From WQUF01 sp031549885 (GTDB lineage Bacteria; Bacillota; Clostridia; Clostridiales; Clostridiaceae): DNA of 64,000 nucleotides. The stretch lies in contig JAVBPD010000006.1 of NCBI GenBank assembly GCA_031549885.1, forward strand, positions 1 to 64,000. Reading direction: 5' to 3'. The notes below the pieces were generated by a model. That model had not been told where the DNA came from, made no database searches, and worked only from the letters and a program-made list of their open reading frames with translations. Shown here one piece after another: positions 6,849 through 15,980 of the stretch. Both the position numbers and the translations under genes were made by a program. Each line of letters starts with the position of its first letter. Within the stretch, counting starts at the first letter, position 1.

Positions 6849-9746
6849 ATGGATGAAAATAATAAAGATTATAAAAGTATTATTGAAAATAAATTTTTAA
6901 CTAAAGAAGAGCATTTGACTAAAGGTAATAGTGAGTTTATTGAATATTTAAGAAGGTTTTTTTTTATAAGATTTATTTTAAGCTTAAGGAATAAGAGATA
7001 TTTAAAAAGTGAAATTATAAATAATCATGAGATTACATCTAGCAATAAATTTTACAAAGATAAAGCTGCAGCAAAATTAAGCAGTGGACTTATTTACAAT
7101 ATATTGTCTCCTATTATTGCCATTATCATATTATGTTTTATTTATTCTATAAAAGGAATATATCCATTTGGAGAAAATTCTATTATATGGGGGGACCTAG
7201 GCCAAGGCACCGTAAAATTATATTATCATATGTATGATGTGCTTCATGGAACCAAAAGCTTTTTCTATAATTTCAATATTTCAAGTGGTGCAAACATGTA
7301 TGGCACAAGTACATTTATGGGACTTCTTAGCCCTATTTCTTGGATTATTGCTTTATTTAAAAGGGAAGAAATAGTTCATGCAATATCTTATTTGCTGATT
7401 ATTAGATGTGCTTTATCTGCTTTTACTGCTTCAATATTTTTTAAAAAGATATTTAAGTCTATGGCTTTACATATAAATGTTGGACTCTCTTTAATGTATG
7501 CTTTTTCTGCATATAACCTAACTCAATATACTAATATGATGTGGCTTGATATTGTAATTTGGTTTCCACTTCTTGTTTTATCTGCAAAGATAATGCTTGA
7601 TAAGCATATTTTAAGATGGTATATTATTATGCTTTCAATATGTTTAATTAGCTGTTTTTATATTGGCTTTATGGTTTTGCTTTTTATATTTTTTTCATCA
7701 ATAACTTATATTTACTGTTATTTATCCTATTGTAAAATGAAAAGAGCATTTTCTGTATTTTATCTTATTGTTGGAACTGTTGCATCTTTATTTATTTCAG
7801 CTTTTGTTATTATTCCATCTTACATTCAAATAAAGGATTCATCAAGATCACAAAGCTTTAATTATAAATCTATAATTGGAGTTTTTGAAGGGCCAACACA
7901 GTATAAGCTATTGTTTTTTATATTTACTGCGCTTCCAGTAGTTATGTTGATTATTTTAATACATATGTACAATAAACATAAAAGATTTGTATGGTTTATT
8001 TTTTTATCTTTATTTTGCACTGTTATTCAAGCGTTTGTAGAAAGTATTAATTTAATGTGGCACACTGGAAGTTATAATGCTTTTCCATACAGATATGCAT
8101 TTATACCAATTTTTTTAATGCTCATAGCTTGTGGTTATATATTAGTAAATGAAAATAAACCTATTGTGCCAAAGCTTTTTAACAATGATAAGCATTTATA
8201 TAATTTATTGTTTTTAACGCTTATAATTATTCCTGTTATATATGCAATGCTATTAATAAATAAACATTTTACTGATATTAATAAATCAATTGACTCCCTT
8301 TTTATGAATGATTTTTTTATTTCAAGGTTTTTATTAGTATTTTTATTGTTTGCTATTAGCTATAGGATGTTGTTATTTTTGCAAAGAAGTAAATTGTTTC
8401 CTGTAGTATTTTTATCTGTTATTATTGTTGAATTAATAGCCCACAGCATTATATTTATAGGAATTCCAACTGAAAATGTCGGTATTGAAAAAAAAGATGT
8501 GTATTTTCAAATAGAAGAAGCTGTAAAGCTTGAGAATGATAATGATCCTATAACTCGTATAAAAGATAGGGATAGGCTCATGAGTGACAATTATCCACTA
8601 GTTTTAGATAGGCCTAGCATTTCAGGGTGGATGCATATTATATCGCCAGAGGAACAAAATAGCTTAAATAAATTGGGATATACAAGTTTATTTACTAGAA
8701 CTATAGATACTGGTGGCACTATTTTTTCTGATACATTATTGGGAATTGGCAGGGTTATTAGCAGGTTAAATATGGATAAAGCTGTTGCGACTTTAGTAAA
8801 AGATTCAAGTGTGCCAACTGAAAACAAGGATTTTTACGAAGATATTCACATTTATGATTATAATCATAAATTGCCATTTTGCAAGGTTATACCAAATACA
8901 GTTAAGCAGTTTAATATTGAGAACTCTGCCTCTGCAATAGCAAATCAAAATAATTTATATTCCTCTATAACTTGTGAAAAAAAACCGCTCATTAACGTAG
9001 CAAATGTGGTTAAGGTTGAAAACAACAATTCTATTTTTTATGTGGATGTTGAAAGTGAATCTATGCTATATCTTGACGCCATGGGATATAAAAAAGCTTT
9101 TAATATTTTTGTAAATGACGAGGCTTTAACTCTTCCCTTTTTATCAAATAGAGAAAATAAATTCTATCCTCAAGGTTGGCAAAACGGATTAGTTGAACTT
9201 GGAGTTTTTAAAAATCAAACAGTTAAAGTAGCTTTAAGCGAACCAGATATTAATTTTTCAAAATCAATATATTGCTTAAATTTAAGCGACTATGAAAGAT
9301 ATATAAATAAAATAAAGGAATCAAATGCTACAATTTCTTATAATGGTCGGTTTATGAATGTTAAGGCTATATCAAATAAAGATGATGAATGTGTATTTTT
9401 ACCTATTACTTATGACAAAGGGTGGAAATGCATATTAAATGGAAAAAGCGCTCCAGTGTATAAAGCAGCAGGATATTTTATGATGGTTGAATTAAATAAA
9501 GGAGAAAATAATTTAAAATTTACATTTATGCCTTCTTATTTTATGCCTTCGCTTTTAATAAGCATAGGAACATTGCTAGCCATAGCTGCAATATACGTTA
9601 AAAATAAAATAAATCCAATAAAGTATAAAGATTATATAATATTTGGAACATATTATATATACCACTTTATATATTTTATAGGTTTTTTATTGATATATAT
9701 AATACCAATTTTATATTTAATGCATCATCTTATAAAAAAAGTATGA
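6849..9746 (+). CDS. YfhO-family membrane protein, probable GT-C glycosyltransferase
   Basis: 965-residue polytopic membrane protein of the YfhO family, whose Bacillus and Listeria members decorate lipoteichoic acid or other surface polymers with sugars from lipid-linked donors. After a 75-residue charged N-terminus come about a dozen hydrophobic helices (about 80-545). The first extracytoplasmic loop has the family signature WGDLGQG followed by YHMYD, containing the acidic residue expected of a GT-C active site. A large soluble extracytoplasmic region (about 560-895) with beta-rich composition follows, then two closing helices. Start ATG follows TGAGGTAG. It stands alone, convergent with the CPBP protease gene; the acceptor polymer cannot be told from context. 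Confidence 0.85.
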   Translation: MDENNKDYKSIIENKFLTKEEHLTKGNSEFIEYLRRFFFIRFILSLRNKRYLKSEIINNHEITSSNKFYKDKAAAKLSSGLIYNILSPIIAIIILCFIYSIKGIYPFGENSIIWGDLGQGTVKLYYHMYDVLHGTKSFFYNFNISSGANMYGTSTFMGLLSPISWIIALFKREEIVHAISYLLIIRCALSAFTASIFFKKIFKSMALHINVGLSLMYAFSAYNLTQYTNMMWLDIVIWFPLLVLSAKIMLDKHILRWYIIMLSICLISCFYIGFMVLLFIFFSSITYIYCYLSYCKMKRAFSVFYLIVGTVASLFISAFVIIPSYIQIKDSSRSQSFNYKSIIGVFEGPTQYKLLFFIFTALPVVMLIILIHMYNKHKRFVWFIFLSLFCTVIQAFVESINLMWHTGSYNAFPYRYAFIPIFLMLIACGYILVNENKPIVPKLFNNDKHLYNLLFLTLIIIPVIYAMLLINKHFTDINKSIDSLFMNDFFISRFLLVFLLFAISYRMLLFLQRSKLFPVVFLSVIIVELIAHSIIFIGIPTENVGIEKKDVYFQIEEAVKLENDNDPITRIKDRDRLMSDNYPLVLDRPSISGWMHIISPEEQNSLNKLGYTSLFTRTIDTGGTIFSDTLLGIGRVISRLNMDKAVATLVKDSSVPTENKDFYEDIHIYDYNHKLPFCKVIPNTVKQFNIENSASAIANQNNLYSSITCEKKPLINVANVVKVENNNSIFYVDVESESMLYLDAMGYKKAFNIFVNDEALTLPFLSNRENKFYPQGWQNGLVELGVFKNQTVKVALSEPDINFSKSIYCLNLSDYERYINKIKESNATISYNGRFMNVKAISNKDDECVFLPITYDKGWKCILNGKSAPVYKAAGYFMMVELNKGENNLKFTFMPSYFMPSLLISIGTLLAIAAIYVKNKINPIKYKDYIIFGTYYIYHFIYFIGFLLIYIIPILYLMHHLIKKV

Positions 9747-9772
9747 CTAAGGCTTAAGCTTTAGTCATTTTT
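9745..9772. terminator. Bidirectional terminator between convergent genes
   Basis: GACTAAGGC and GCTTTAGTC form a 9-bp stem (one G-U) around a TTAA loop with a T-run on the plus side. It overlaps the stop codon of the minus-strand gene. Confidence 0.75.
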
Positions 9773-10651
9773 TATATTAATGCTCCATAAATTCTCATCT
9801 TCTTCTTTACTTAATAACAAAAAAAATATAATTAATATAGATACTATTAATGTTGTAATTAAACCGCCTTCAGCTCCAAAATCTCCACCAGTTAACAGCT
9901 TATTTCCATCAATAATATTATTTATAATGCTATAAGGCTCTGTACCACTTACATTAAGTCCAAACACATTTCCTTGAAAAAAATTCCATGTTATATGAAA
10001 TCCAATAGGCATCCATAAAGATCCTCTCTTATAGAACATCAAAGAAAATAAAACACCTACTACAAAAATATTAAGAATACCTATAAATCCTACATTTGGA
10101 TTAAACAGATGCAAAAAAGAGAAAACAATCGATGGTATAAAAATGATGGCATATATATTTCTCGTTCGTTTTAGGACAGACATAAAATATCCTCTTGTAA
10201 ACATTTCTTCCCATATGCCCACTGAAATATAAAAAATTAAATATAATATATATTCTGGAGTGTGTATTATTGAAAAATTTACATTTGCAATTGAAAGTTG
10301 ATTTGTAAATAAAAGTACAACATATACAAATGAAATGGAAAATAATCCCATAACAAGCCCTAGTGTAAGGTCTAGAAATTTGCCTTTATGTGTAAACCCT
10401 AAATTAACAAAACTTTCTTTATGATAGCCCTTCCAAATTATGAGCAAAGCCACAATATAAATATATTCTGAGATTATTCTCACAGATAAGTAAAAATAAC
10501 GAAAACTGGTTTCGATTTCTTTATTAACTATAAGAATTACAGATAAAATAAAACCTATTATAAACTGAAGTCCAAATAATATCACAAGAGATACCCAAAG
10601 TATGTCCCAGCCCGATCTTATTTCACCATATTTGTTTCTTAAAATTTTCAT
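9761..10651 (-). CDS. CPBP-family intramembrane metalloprotease
   Basis: About 296-residue integral membrane protein with seven to eight hydrophobic segments. The CPBP/Abi glutamate motif reads EEMFTRG (EExxxR type, near residue 150), followed by FSFLHLF and HITWNF, which supply the conserved histidines; these three motifs define the Rce1-like metalloprotease site. Bacterial members process or degrade membrane substrates and are sometimes bacteriocin-immunity proteins. I prefer the ATG at 10651, which has GAGGTG 8 bases upstream; the in-frame GTG at 10663 is part of that ribosome site. No peptide or transporter gene adjoins it. Confidence 0.85.
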   Translation of the reverse strand: MKILRNKYGEIRSGWDILWVSLVILFGLQFIIGFILSVILIVNKEIETSFRYFYLSVRIISEYIYIVALLIIWKGYHKESFVNLGFTHKGKFLDLTLGLVMGLFSISFVYVVLLFTNQLSIANVNFSIIHTPEYILYLIFYISVGIWEEMFTRGYFMSVLKRTRNIYAIIFIPSIVFSFLHLFNPNVGFIGILNIFVVGVLFSLMFYKRGSLWMPIGFHITWNFFQGNVFGLNVSGTEPYSIINNIIDGNKLLTGGDFGAEGGLITTLIVSILIIFFLLLSKEEDENLWSINIKND

Positions 10652-10751
10652 CAAAAAATTCACCTCAAATAGTATTATACAATAAAAAAAATCTTTCCCA
10701 AATAAAATATATAATAAAGTATATTATGCTTCATGTAAAAGTTTTTAGTTG

Positions 10752-10760
10752 TGCTATAAT
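10752..10760 (+). promoter_or_regulatory. Extended -10 promoter for the lactate dehydrogenase/Etf operon
   Basis: TGCTATAAT provides the TGn extension and a perfect TATAAT 34 bases before the etfB ATG. No good -35 hexamer lies at 17 bp, which is usual for extended -10 promoters. Confidence 0.5.
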
Positions 10761-10794
10761 TAATTAAATCTTAAACTACAGAAAGGAAATTTTT

Positions 10795-11583
10795 ATGAAA
10801 TTATTTGTGTGTATTAAACAAGTACCAGGAACCACTAAGGTAGATATGGATGAAGAAAAGGGCGTGCTTAAAAGAAGCCTGGTAGAAGCAAAAATGAATC
10901 CTTATGATCTTGTTGCAATAGAAGCTGCTTTAAGATTAAAAGAAGAAAAAGGCGGCAGCGTCACAGCTATTTCAATGGGACCACCTCAAGCAGAAGAAGT
11001 AATTAAAGAAGCATTTATGATGGGAGTGGATTTTGGCGTTTTAATATCTGACATGGCTTTTGCAGGCTCTGATGTGCTTGCTACAAGCTTAACTTTAAGC
11101 GAAGGAATAAAGCTTTTAGGAGATTTTGATATTATATTTTGCGGCAAGCAAACTACAGATGGTGATACAGCTCAAGTTGGACCTGAAGTTTCAGAAATCC
11201 TAGATATTCCTCATGTATCTAATGTTATAGAGATTTTAGAAGTTAATGAAAAATCCATAAAGGTTAAAATTGACACTTCCGATATGATCTTAATACAAGA
11301 AGTTAGCTTTCCATGTTTAATAGCCCTAGATAAAGATATCTACACTCCAAGGCTCCCTTCTTATAAAATAAAAAGAAATATGAAAGATAAAAAGCCTCAA
11401 TATATGACCCTTTCTGATTTTTCAAATAAAAATATAATTAATTTTGGATTAAAAGGTTCTCCAACCCAGGTTGAAAGGATATTTAAGCCTGAAGATAAAC
11501 TTGAAAAAGTTATTGTGAATTTATCTAGTGAAGAAAATGCTGAATTTATTTTTAATAAGTTAAAGCAGCTTAAAGTGATTTAG
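10795..11583 (+). CDS. etfB: Electron-transfer flavoprotein beta subunit (LctB type)
   Basis: 262-residue EtfB. It begins MKLFVCIKQVPGT, the classic EtfB N-terminus, and contains NPYDLVAIEAAL (about 36-47) and CGKQTTDGDTAQVGPE (about 122-137), the nucleotide/FAD-facing segment found in bifurcating Etfs. It pairs with the EtfA encoded 11 bp downstream to form a flavoprotein heterodimer. The gene order etfB-etfA-FAD dehydrogenase matches lctBCD of Acetobacterium, where lactate oxidation with NAD+ is driven by simultaneous ferredoxin oxidation. GAAAGGA precedes the ATG. Family assignment is firm; the lactate role rests on the downstream dehydrogenase. Confidence 0.92.
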   Translation: MKLFVCIKQVPGTTKVDMDEEKGVLKRSLVEAKMNPYDLVAIEAALRLKEEKGGSVTAISMGPPQAEEVIKEAFMMGVDFGVLISDMAFAGSDVLATSLTLSEGIKLLGDFDIIFCGKQTTDGDTAQVGPEVSEILDIPHVSNVIEILEVNEKSIKVKIDTSDMILIQEVSFPCLIALDKDIYTPRLPSYKIKRNMKDKKPQYMTLSDFSNKNIINFGLKGSPTQVERIFKPEDKLEKVIVNLSSEENAEFIFNKLKQLKVI

Positions 11584-11594
11584 AGGTGATTTGT

Positions 11595-12800
11595 ATGTCG
11601 GGAATTAAAGTAAATAATATACCATTAAATGAATTTAATATAAAAGATATACAGGATTTATGCCCATTTTCAGCTATAGATTATGATGGTGAGAAACTTT
11701 CAATAAATTCTAAATGTAAAATTTGCAAGCTATGCGTTAAAAATGGACCTCAAGGGTTATTTGTTTTTGAAGATGAAAAATTAAAGCTTATTGATAAAGA
11801 TCAGTGGAGAAATATTGCAGTATACATAGAACAAGTGGAAGGAAACATCCACCCTGTAAGCCTTGAGCTCTTAGGTAAGGCAAGGGAAATTGCCGATAAA
11901 ATAGGACAAAATGTCTATGGGATTTTTATAGGTCACAATATAAAAGATAAAGCAAATGAGATCCTTCATTATGGTGTAGATGAAGTATTTTGTTATGATG
12001 CACCATGGCTTAAGCATTTTTTAATTGAACCCTATGCAAATGTTTTTAGCGATTTTATTGATAATAATAAACCCTCTGCAATTTTAGTTGGAGCTACGCC
12101 TATTGGCAGAAGCCTTGCTCCTAGGGTTGCTGCAAGGTTTAGAACTGGACTTACTGCAGATTGTACAAAAATTGATATTAAGGAAAACACAGATTTGATT
12201 CAAATAAGGCCAGCTTTTGGTGGAAATATAATGGCTCAAATAAATACTCCAAATAATAGACCTCAAATTGCAACTGTGAGATATAAAATATTTGACGCTC
12301 CTAAAAGAAATGAAGAAAAATCTGGCATTGTTAAGATGTGCAATTTAAATGATCAATGGAAAAACAGCAGGATAACACAAATAGAAGCATTTAAAAAGCC
12401 TAAAAGCTCTTCAATTTCAGATGCTGAAATAATAGTTGCCATTGGAAGAGGGGTTAAATCTAAAAAGGATTTAGGCATGATTTATAAACTGGCAAGTGTT
12501 TTAAATGCTGAGGTTGCTGGGACTAGACCAGTTATTGAATCTGGTATGTTAGATCCTGCTAGGCAAATAGGACTTTCAGGAAGAGCTGTTAAACCTAAAG
12601 TGATCATCACTGTTGGAGTTTCAGGATCTGTTCAATTTAAAGCTGGCATGGAGGGGTCTTTTTGCATAATTTCTATAAATTCAGATAAAAATGCCCCAAT
12701 ATTTAACTTTTGCAATTATGCAATTGTAGGGGATTTGTATGAAATTGTGCCAATTTTAACAAGGAAAATAGAGGAGGGAGCTTATTTAAATGAACTCTAA
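11595..12800 (+). CDS. etfA: Electron-transfer flavoprotein alpha subunit with N-terminal ferredoxin-like segment (LctC type)
   Basis: 401-residue EtfA with a 60-residue N-terminal extension holding one set of Fe-S ligands: DLCPFSA (about 21-27) plus CKICKLC (about 40-46). The fourth Cys-Pro of a second cluster is replaced by GP, so a single [4Fe-4S] cluster is likely, as in LctC. The C-terminal FAD domain has AGTRPVIESG and GLSGRAVKPK followed by ITVGVSGSVQF, all standard for EtfA. The ATG at 11595 is preferred because GAGGTGATT lies 6 bases upstream; the upstream GTG belongs to that site. The end overlaps the next gene by 11 bases, indicating translational coupling. Confidence 0.9.
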   Translation: MSGIKVNNIPLNEFNIKDIQDLCPFSAIDYDGEKLSINSKCKICKLCVKNGPQGLFVFEDEKLKLIDKDQWRNIAVYIEQVEGNIHPVSLELLGKAREIADKIGQNVYGIFIGHNIKDKANEILHYGVDEVFCYDAPWLKHFLIEPYANVFSDFIDNNKPSAILVGATPIGRSLAPRVAARFRTGLTADCTKIDIKENTDLIQIRPAFGGNIMAQINTPNNRPQIATVRYKIFDAPKRNEEKSGIVKMCNLNDQWKNSRITQIEAFKKPKSSSISDAEIIVAIGRGVKSKKDLGMIYKLASVLNAEVAGTRPVIESGMLDPARQIGLSGRAVKPKVIITVGVSGSVQFKAGMEGSFCIISINSDKNAPIFNFCNYAIVGDLYEIVPILTRKIEEGAYLNEL

Positions 12801-14172
12801 GGATATAGATTTTTTAAAAACCATTATCCCACAAGAGAGAATTTACGTGGGAGAGGATATAAATGAAGATTTTAGCCATGATGAATTAAGCGAGATTCAT
12901 AAGTATCCTGAAGTAGTTATTGAAGTTTTAGAAACAGATGAAGTTTCTAAAATTGTTAAATATGCAAATGAAAATAAAATACCGATAGTTGCAAGAGGCT
13001 CTGGAACTGGCCTTGTAGGAGGAGCTGTAGCAGTTTGCGGAGGAATTTTAATAAGCCTTCAAAAGATGAATAAAATATTAGAGCTTGATGAAAATAACTT
13101 AACGCTTACTTTAGAAGTTGGTGTTTTATTAACTGAAATTGCCGAGTTTTTAACTCCAAAGGGATTTTTTTACCCACCAGATCCTGGAGAAAAGACTGCT
13201 ACAATTGGTGGAAATATATCAACAAATGCTGGCGGTATGAGAGCTGTTAGGTATGGAGTTACAAGAGATTATGTTCGTCAGGTGGAAGTTGTCCTTGCAA
13301 ATGGGGATGTAATTAATTTAGGAGGAAAGATCGTAAAAAATACTTCCGGATATAGCCTAAAGGATTTAATAATTGGCTCAGAGGGTACTTTAGGCATAGT
13401 TACAAAAGCTATTTTAAAAATACTTCCCATTCCTAAAAGTTCAATTAGTTTGCTTATACCTTTTAAGGATATAGATGGAGCAATATCTTCTGTTCCAAAA
13501 ATCATGATGACAAAGACCATGCCAACAGCTGTTGAATTTATGGAGAAAAAAGTTATAATCGATGCTGAAAATTTCCTTGGCAGAAAATTCCCAGATAAAT
13601 CAGGAGATGCCTATCTTCTTTTATCCTATGATGGAAACTCTAAAGATGAAATTGAAAAGGGATTTGAAGAAGCTGTTAATATATGCTTTGAAAATGGTGC
13701 TTTAGATGTATTTTTAGTTGATACTGAGGAGAGAAAAGATGCAGTGTGGACAGCAAGGGGAGCTTTTCTTGAGGCTATAAAGGCATCTACTACAGAAATG
13801 GATGAATGCGATGTTGTGGTACCTAAAAACCATGTAGCTCAGTTTGTGAAGTTTACTTATGATTTAAGCAAAAAATATGATATTCGAATTAAAAATTTTG
13901 GTCATGCTGGAGATGGGAATTTGCATGTTTACATTTTAAAGGATGATTTAAGTGAAGATGTGTGGAAAACTAAACTTAGTGATGTTTTTAACGAATTATA
14001 TGAAAAAGCTAAGGAGTTTTCAGGAAAAGTTTCAGGAGAACATGGAATAGGCTACGCTAAAAAGCAGTATTTAAAGGATAGTGAAAGCAGCAGTGTTTTA
14101 GAGTTAATGAAAGGAATAAAGGGAGTTTTTGATCCTAATGGTATTTTAAATCCTAAGAAGGTTGTTGAATAA
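12790..14172 (+). CDS. FAD-linked D-lactate/glycolate dehydrogenase (LctD/GlcD family)
   Basis: 460-residue vanillyl-alcohol-oxidase-type flavoenzyme. The PCMH FAD domain has ARGSGTGLVGGA (about 64-75), GGNISTNAGG (about 139-148) and GSEGTLGIVT (about 191-200). The C-terminal domain has the metal/substrate motifs FGHAGDGNLH (about 374-383) and SGEHGIGYAKK (about 417-427). It is the dehydrogenase of the lctBCD-type complex with the preceding Etf pair and would oxidise D-lactate to pyruvate, passing electrons into the Etf. GlcD homologues use several 2-hydroxyacids, so lactate is inferred from gene order. No lactate permease or racemase lies nearby. A bidirectional terminator follows. Confidence 0.88.
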   Translation: MNSKDIDFLKTIIPQERIYVGEDINEDFSHDELSEIHKYPEVVIEVLETDEVSKIVKYANENKIPIVARGSGTGLVGGAVAVCGGILISLQKMNKILELDENNLTLTLEVGVLLTEIAEFLTPKGFFYPPDPGEKTATIGGNISTNAGGMRAVRYGVTRDYVRQVEVVLANGDVINLGGKIVKNTSGYSLKDLIIGSEGTLGIVTKAILKILPIPKSSISLLIPFKDIDGAISSVPKIMMTKTMPTAVEFMEKKVIIDAENFLGRKFPDKSGDAYLLLSYDGNSKDEIEKGFEEAVNICFENGALDVFLVDTEERKDAVWTARGAFLEAIKASTTEMDECDVVVPKNHVAQFVKFTYDLSKKYDIRIKNFGHAGDGNLHVYILKDDLSEDVWKTKLSDVFNELYEKAKEFSGKVSGEHGIGYAKKQYLKDSESSSVLELMKGIKGVFDPNGILNPKKVVE

Positions 14173-14190
14173 TATAAAAAAACAAAAAAT

Positions 14191-14230
14191 AAAAAGCTGC
14201 TCCTGTTTTTTTAAAACGAGCAGCTTTTTT
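14191..14230. terminator. Bidirectional terminator
   Basis: AAAAAGCTGCTC and GAGCAGCTTTTT form a perfect 12-bp stem with a 15-base loop. A- and T-tracts flank it, so it can serve both convergent transcripts. Confidence 0.9.
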
Positions 14231-14242
14231 AAAAATAATTTA

Positions 14243-15547
14243 TTATAATCCTTCTAAAAGCTTAATTGCATCTACATAGCTAGTTATGCCTTGAGCAACT
14301 TTTTTAGCTTCTTTCATAGCAAGAACTACTGTAGCAGGTTTGTGAACTACATCGCCACCAGCAAAAATTCCTTTCCTTGTAGTCATTCCATAAGGTTTAT
14401 CTTTTGTTATAACATATCCAGATTTACTTACTTCAATGCCAGTAGTAGTAGAAACTATTCTATTTGCTGGACGAGAGCCCACAGCTATTAAAACTTTATT
14501 AGTTTTAATTATAACTTCTTCATCTTCATTTTTCACTTTAAGTCCAGTTAAATATCCATTTTCACCAATATATTCTAAAGGCATTGAGTTCCAAATAAAA
14601 TTAACACCATCTTTTAAAGAGCTTTCATATTCGCTTTTATTTGCAGAAATATTATCTAATGATCCTCTATAAACAACAGTTACATTTTTTATACCAAGCC
14701 TTTTAGCTGTTCTAGAGGCATCCATGGCCACATTTCCTGCACCTATTACCACTATTTCATCATCTTGGTCAACAGGTACTTCATCAGCGCTTATTTCATT
14801 TTCATTAAATAAAGAAACCATTCTTAAAAAATAACTTGATTGAACCACGCCTATTAATTCTTTTCCAGGTATATCAAGCTCTTTTGAAATAGCAGTTCCA
14901 GTGCCAATGAAAATAGCATCAAAACCTTGCTCAAACATTTGATCAACTGTAATATCTGGTCCAACAACACAATTAGTTATAAAGGTAACTCCTAACTCTT
15001 CAATATGCTTAATTTCTCTTTTTACAACATCTTTAGGAAGCCTAAAAGCAGGTATACCATACAGTAAAATTCCGCCAGGTTCATTTTCTGCTTCATATAC
15101 AACTACATTAAAACCTTCTCTAGCAAGTTCACCTGCAATTGTAAGGCCGGCTGGACCTGAGCCTATAACAGCCACTTTACCACGGGTTTTTTGGGGAATT
15201 TTCTCTTTAATTAAACTCATTTCTGAATCAAAATCTGCAATAAATTGCTCTAATTTTCCTATTTTTATAGGATCTCCTTTTTTATTAAAAATGCAATTTC
15301 CTTCACATTGTTTTTCATGAGGACATACTCTACCGCATACAGCTGGTAGGCATGTTTTCTCTGCTAAAATAGATCTAGCTTCACCTAAATTTCCCTTTGA
15401 TAATTCATTTATAAATTCAGGAATTTTATTTCCTATAGGGCAACCATTCATGCATGTATGAGATTTACAATTAAGGCATCTCTTAGCTTCTTTAATAGCT
15501 TCCTTCATTGTAAAAGATTCGTCATTTTCAAAGTTTTTTCTATACAT
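14243..15547 (-). CDS. GltD-like NAD(P)H:Fe-S/FAD oxidoreductase (glutamate synthase small-subunit family)
   Basis: 434 residues. The N-terminal Fe-S domain has CLNCKSHTCMNGCP (about 23-36) and CGRVCPHEKQCEGNC, eight cysteines for two [4Fe-4S] clusters. The FAD dinucleotide fold starts VAVIGSGPAGL (about 125-135), with EPGGILLYGIPAFRLPK, and the NAD(P)H fold has VVIGAGNVAMDASR. This is the GltD/NfnB/SudA family, which moves electrons from NADPH through FAD to a partner. Neither a GltB large subunit nor an NfnA partner is encoded nearby, so it probably acts as a stand-alone enzyme. It is convergent with the lactate operon and has no operon partners. Confidence 0.85.
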   Translation of the reverse strand: MYRKNFENDESFTMKEAIKEAKRCLNCKSHTCMNGCPIGNKIPEFINELSKGNLGEARSILAEKTCLPAVCGRVCPHEKQCEGNCIFNKKGDPIKIGKLEQFIADFDSEMSLIKEKIPQKTRGKVAVIGSGPAGLTIAGELAREGFNVVVYEAENEPGGILLYGIPAFRLPKDVVKREIKHIEELGVTFITNCVVGPDITVDQMFEQGFDAIFIGTGTAISKELDIPGKELIGVVQSSYFLRMVSLFNENEISADEVPVDQDDEIVVIGAGNVAMDASRTAKRLGIKNVTVVYRGSLDNISANKSEYESSLKDGVNFIWNSMPLEYIGENGYLTGLKVKNEDEEVIIKTNKVLIAVGSRPANRIVSTTTGIEVSKSGYVITKDKPYGMTTRKGIFAGGDVVHKPATVVLAMKEAKKVAQGITSYVDAIKLLEGL

Positions 15548-15623
15548 AAAATCATCCTTCGCTTATATCCAAATGTATAAAATCATAATATCATTAAATT
15601 TTAAAAAATCAAGGTGATCTTTG

Positions 15624-15698
15624 TTGATTTATATGTTTACTTTAGTTGTGATTATACTTTCGATGACTTCTATATGTAGCGTTAATGTGATAAAATAA
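15624..15698 (+). CDS. Possible 24-residue hydrophobic peptide
   Basis: A TTG start 7-9 bases after AAGGTGAT opens a 24-codon frame reading MIYMFTLVVIILSMTSICSV and ending NVIK, a single hydrophobic helix. The internal ATG at 15633 is the alternative start. It lies immediately before, and in the same frame as, the coiled-coil protein at 15711, separated by tandem TAA stops. It may be a membrane microprotein or a leader; there is no family support. Confidence 0.3.
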   Translation: MIYMFTLVVIILSMTSICSVNVIK

Positions 15699-15710
15699 TA
15701 AAAAGAAATT

Positions 15711-15944
15711 ATGATCATAGTTGAAATCTATTATTATCTTTTTGCAGATATTAAACAGATAAATAAACGCTTGGAAGCTCTGGGTATATTGCAAACTGAT
15801 ATAGTAGATGTTAAGGATTCTGTGAAAGAAGTTAAGGAAGCATTAGAAGATATTAAGGATATGCAAGATATAGATGCGTTAACAGTGAGAAGGCATGCTA
15901 AAGATTTAGCTAAATTAAAACGATTGATCAATAACAATAACTAA
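15711..15944 (+). CDS. Small coiled-coil protein
   Basis: 77 residues. After a hydrophobic start (MIIVEIYYYLF) almost the whole protein is a heptad-patterned charged helix (INKRLEALGIL, VKDSVKEVKEALEDIKD). The architecture is like small phage- or XhlA-like coiled-coil proteins, but I cannot name a family. The ribosome binding site is weak (AAAAGAAATT). No partner genes are transcribed in the same direction apart from the possible peptide just upstream. Confidence 0.5.
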   Translation: MIIVEIYYYLFADIKQINKRLEALGILQTDIVDVKDSVKEVKEALEDIKDMQDIDALTVRRHAKDLAKLKRLINNNN

Positions 15945-15980
15945 ACTAAGGGGAATTAGATCCTCTTAGTTCATCAACAT

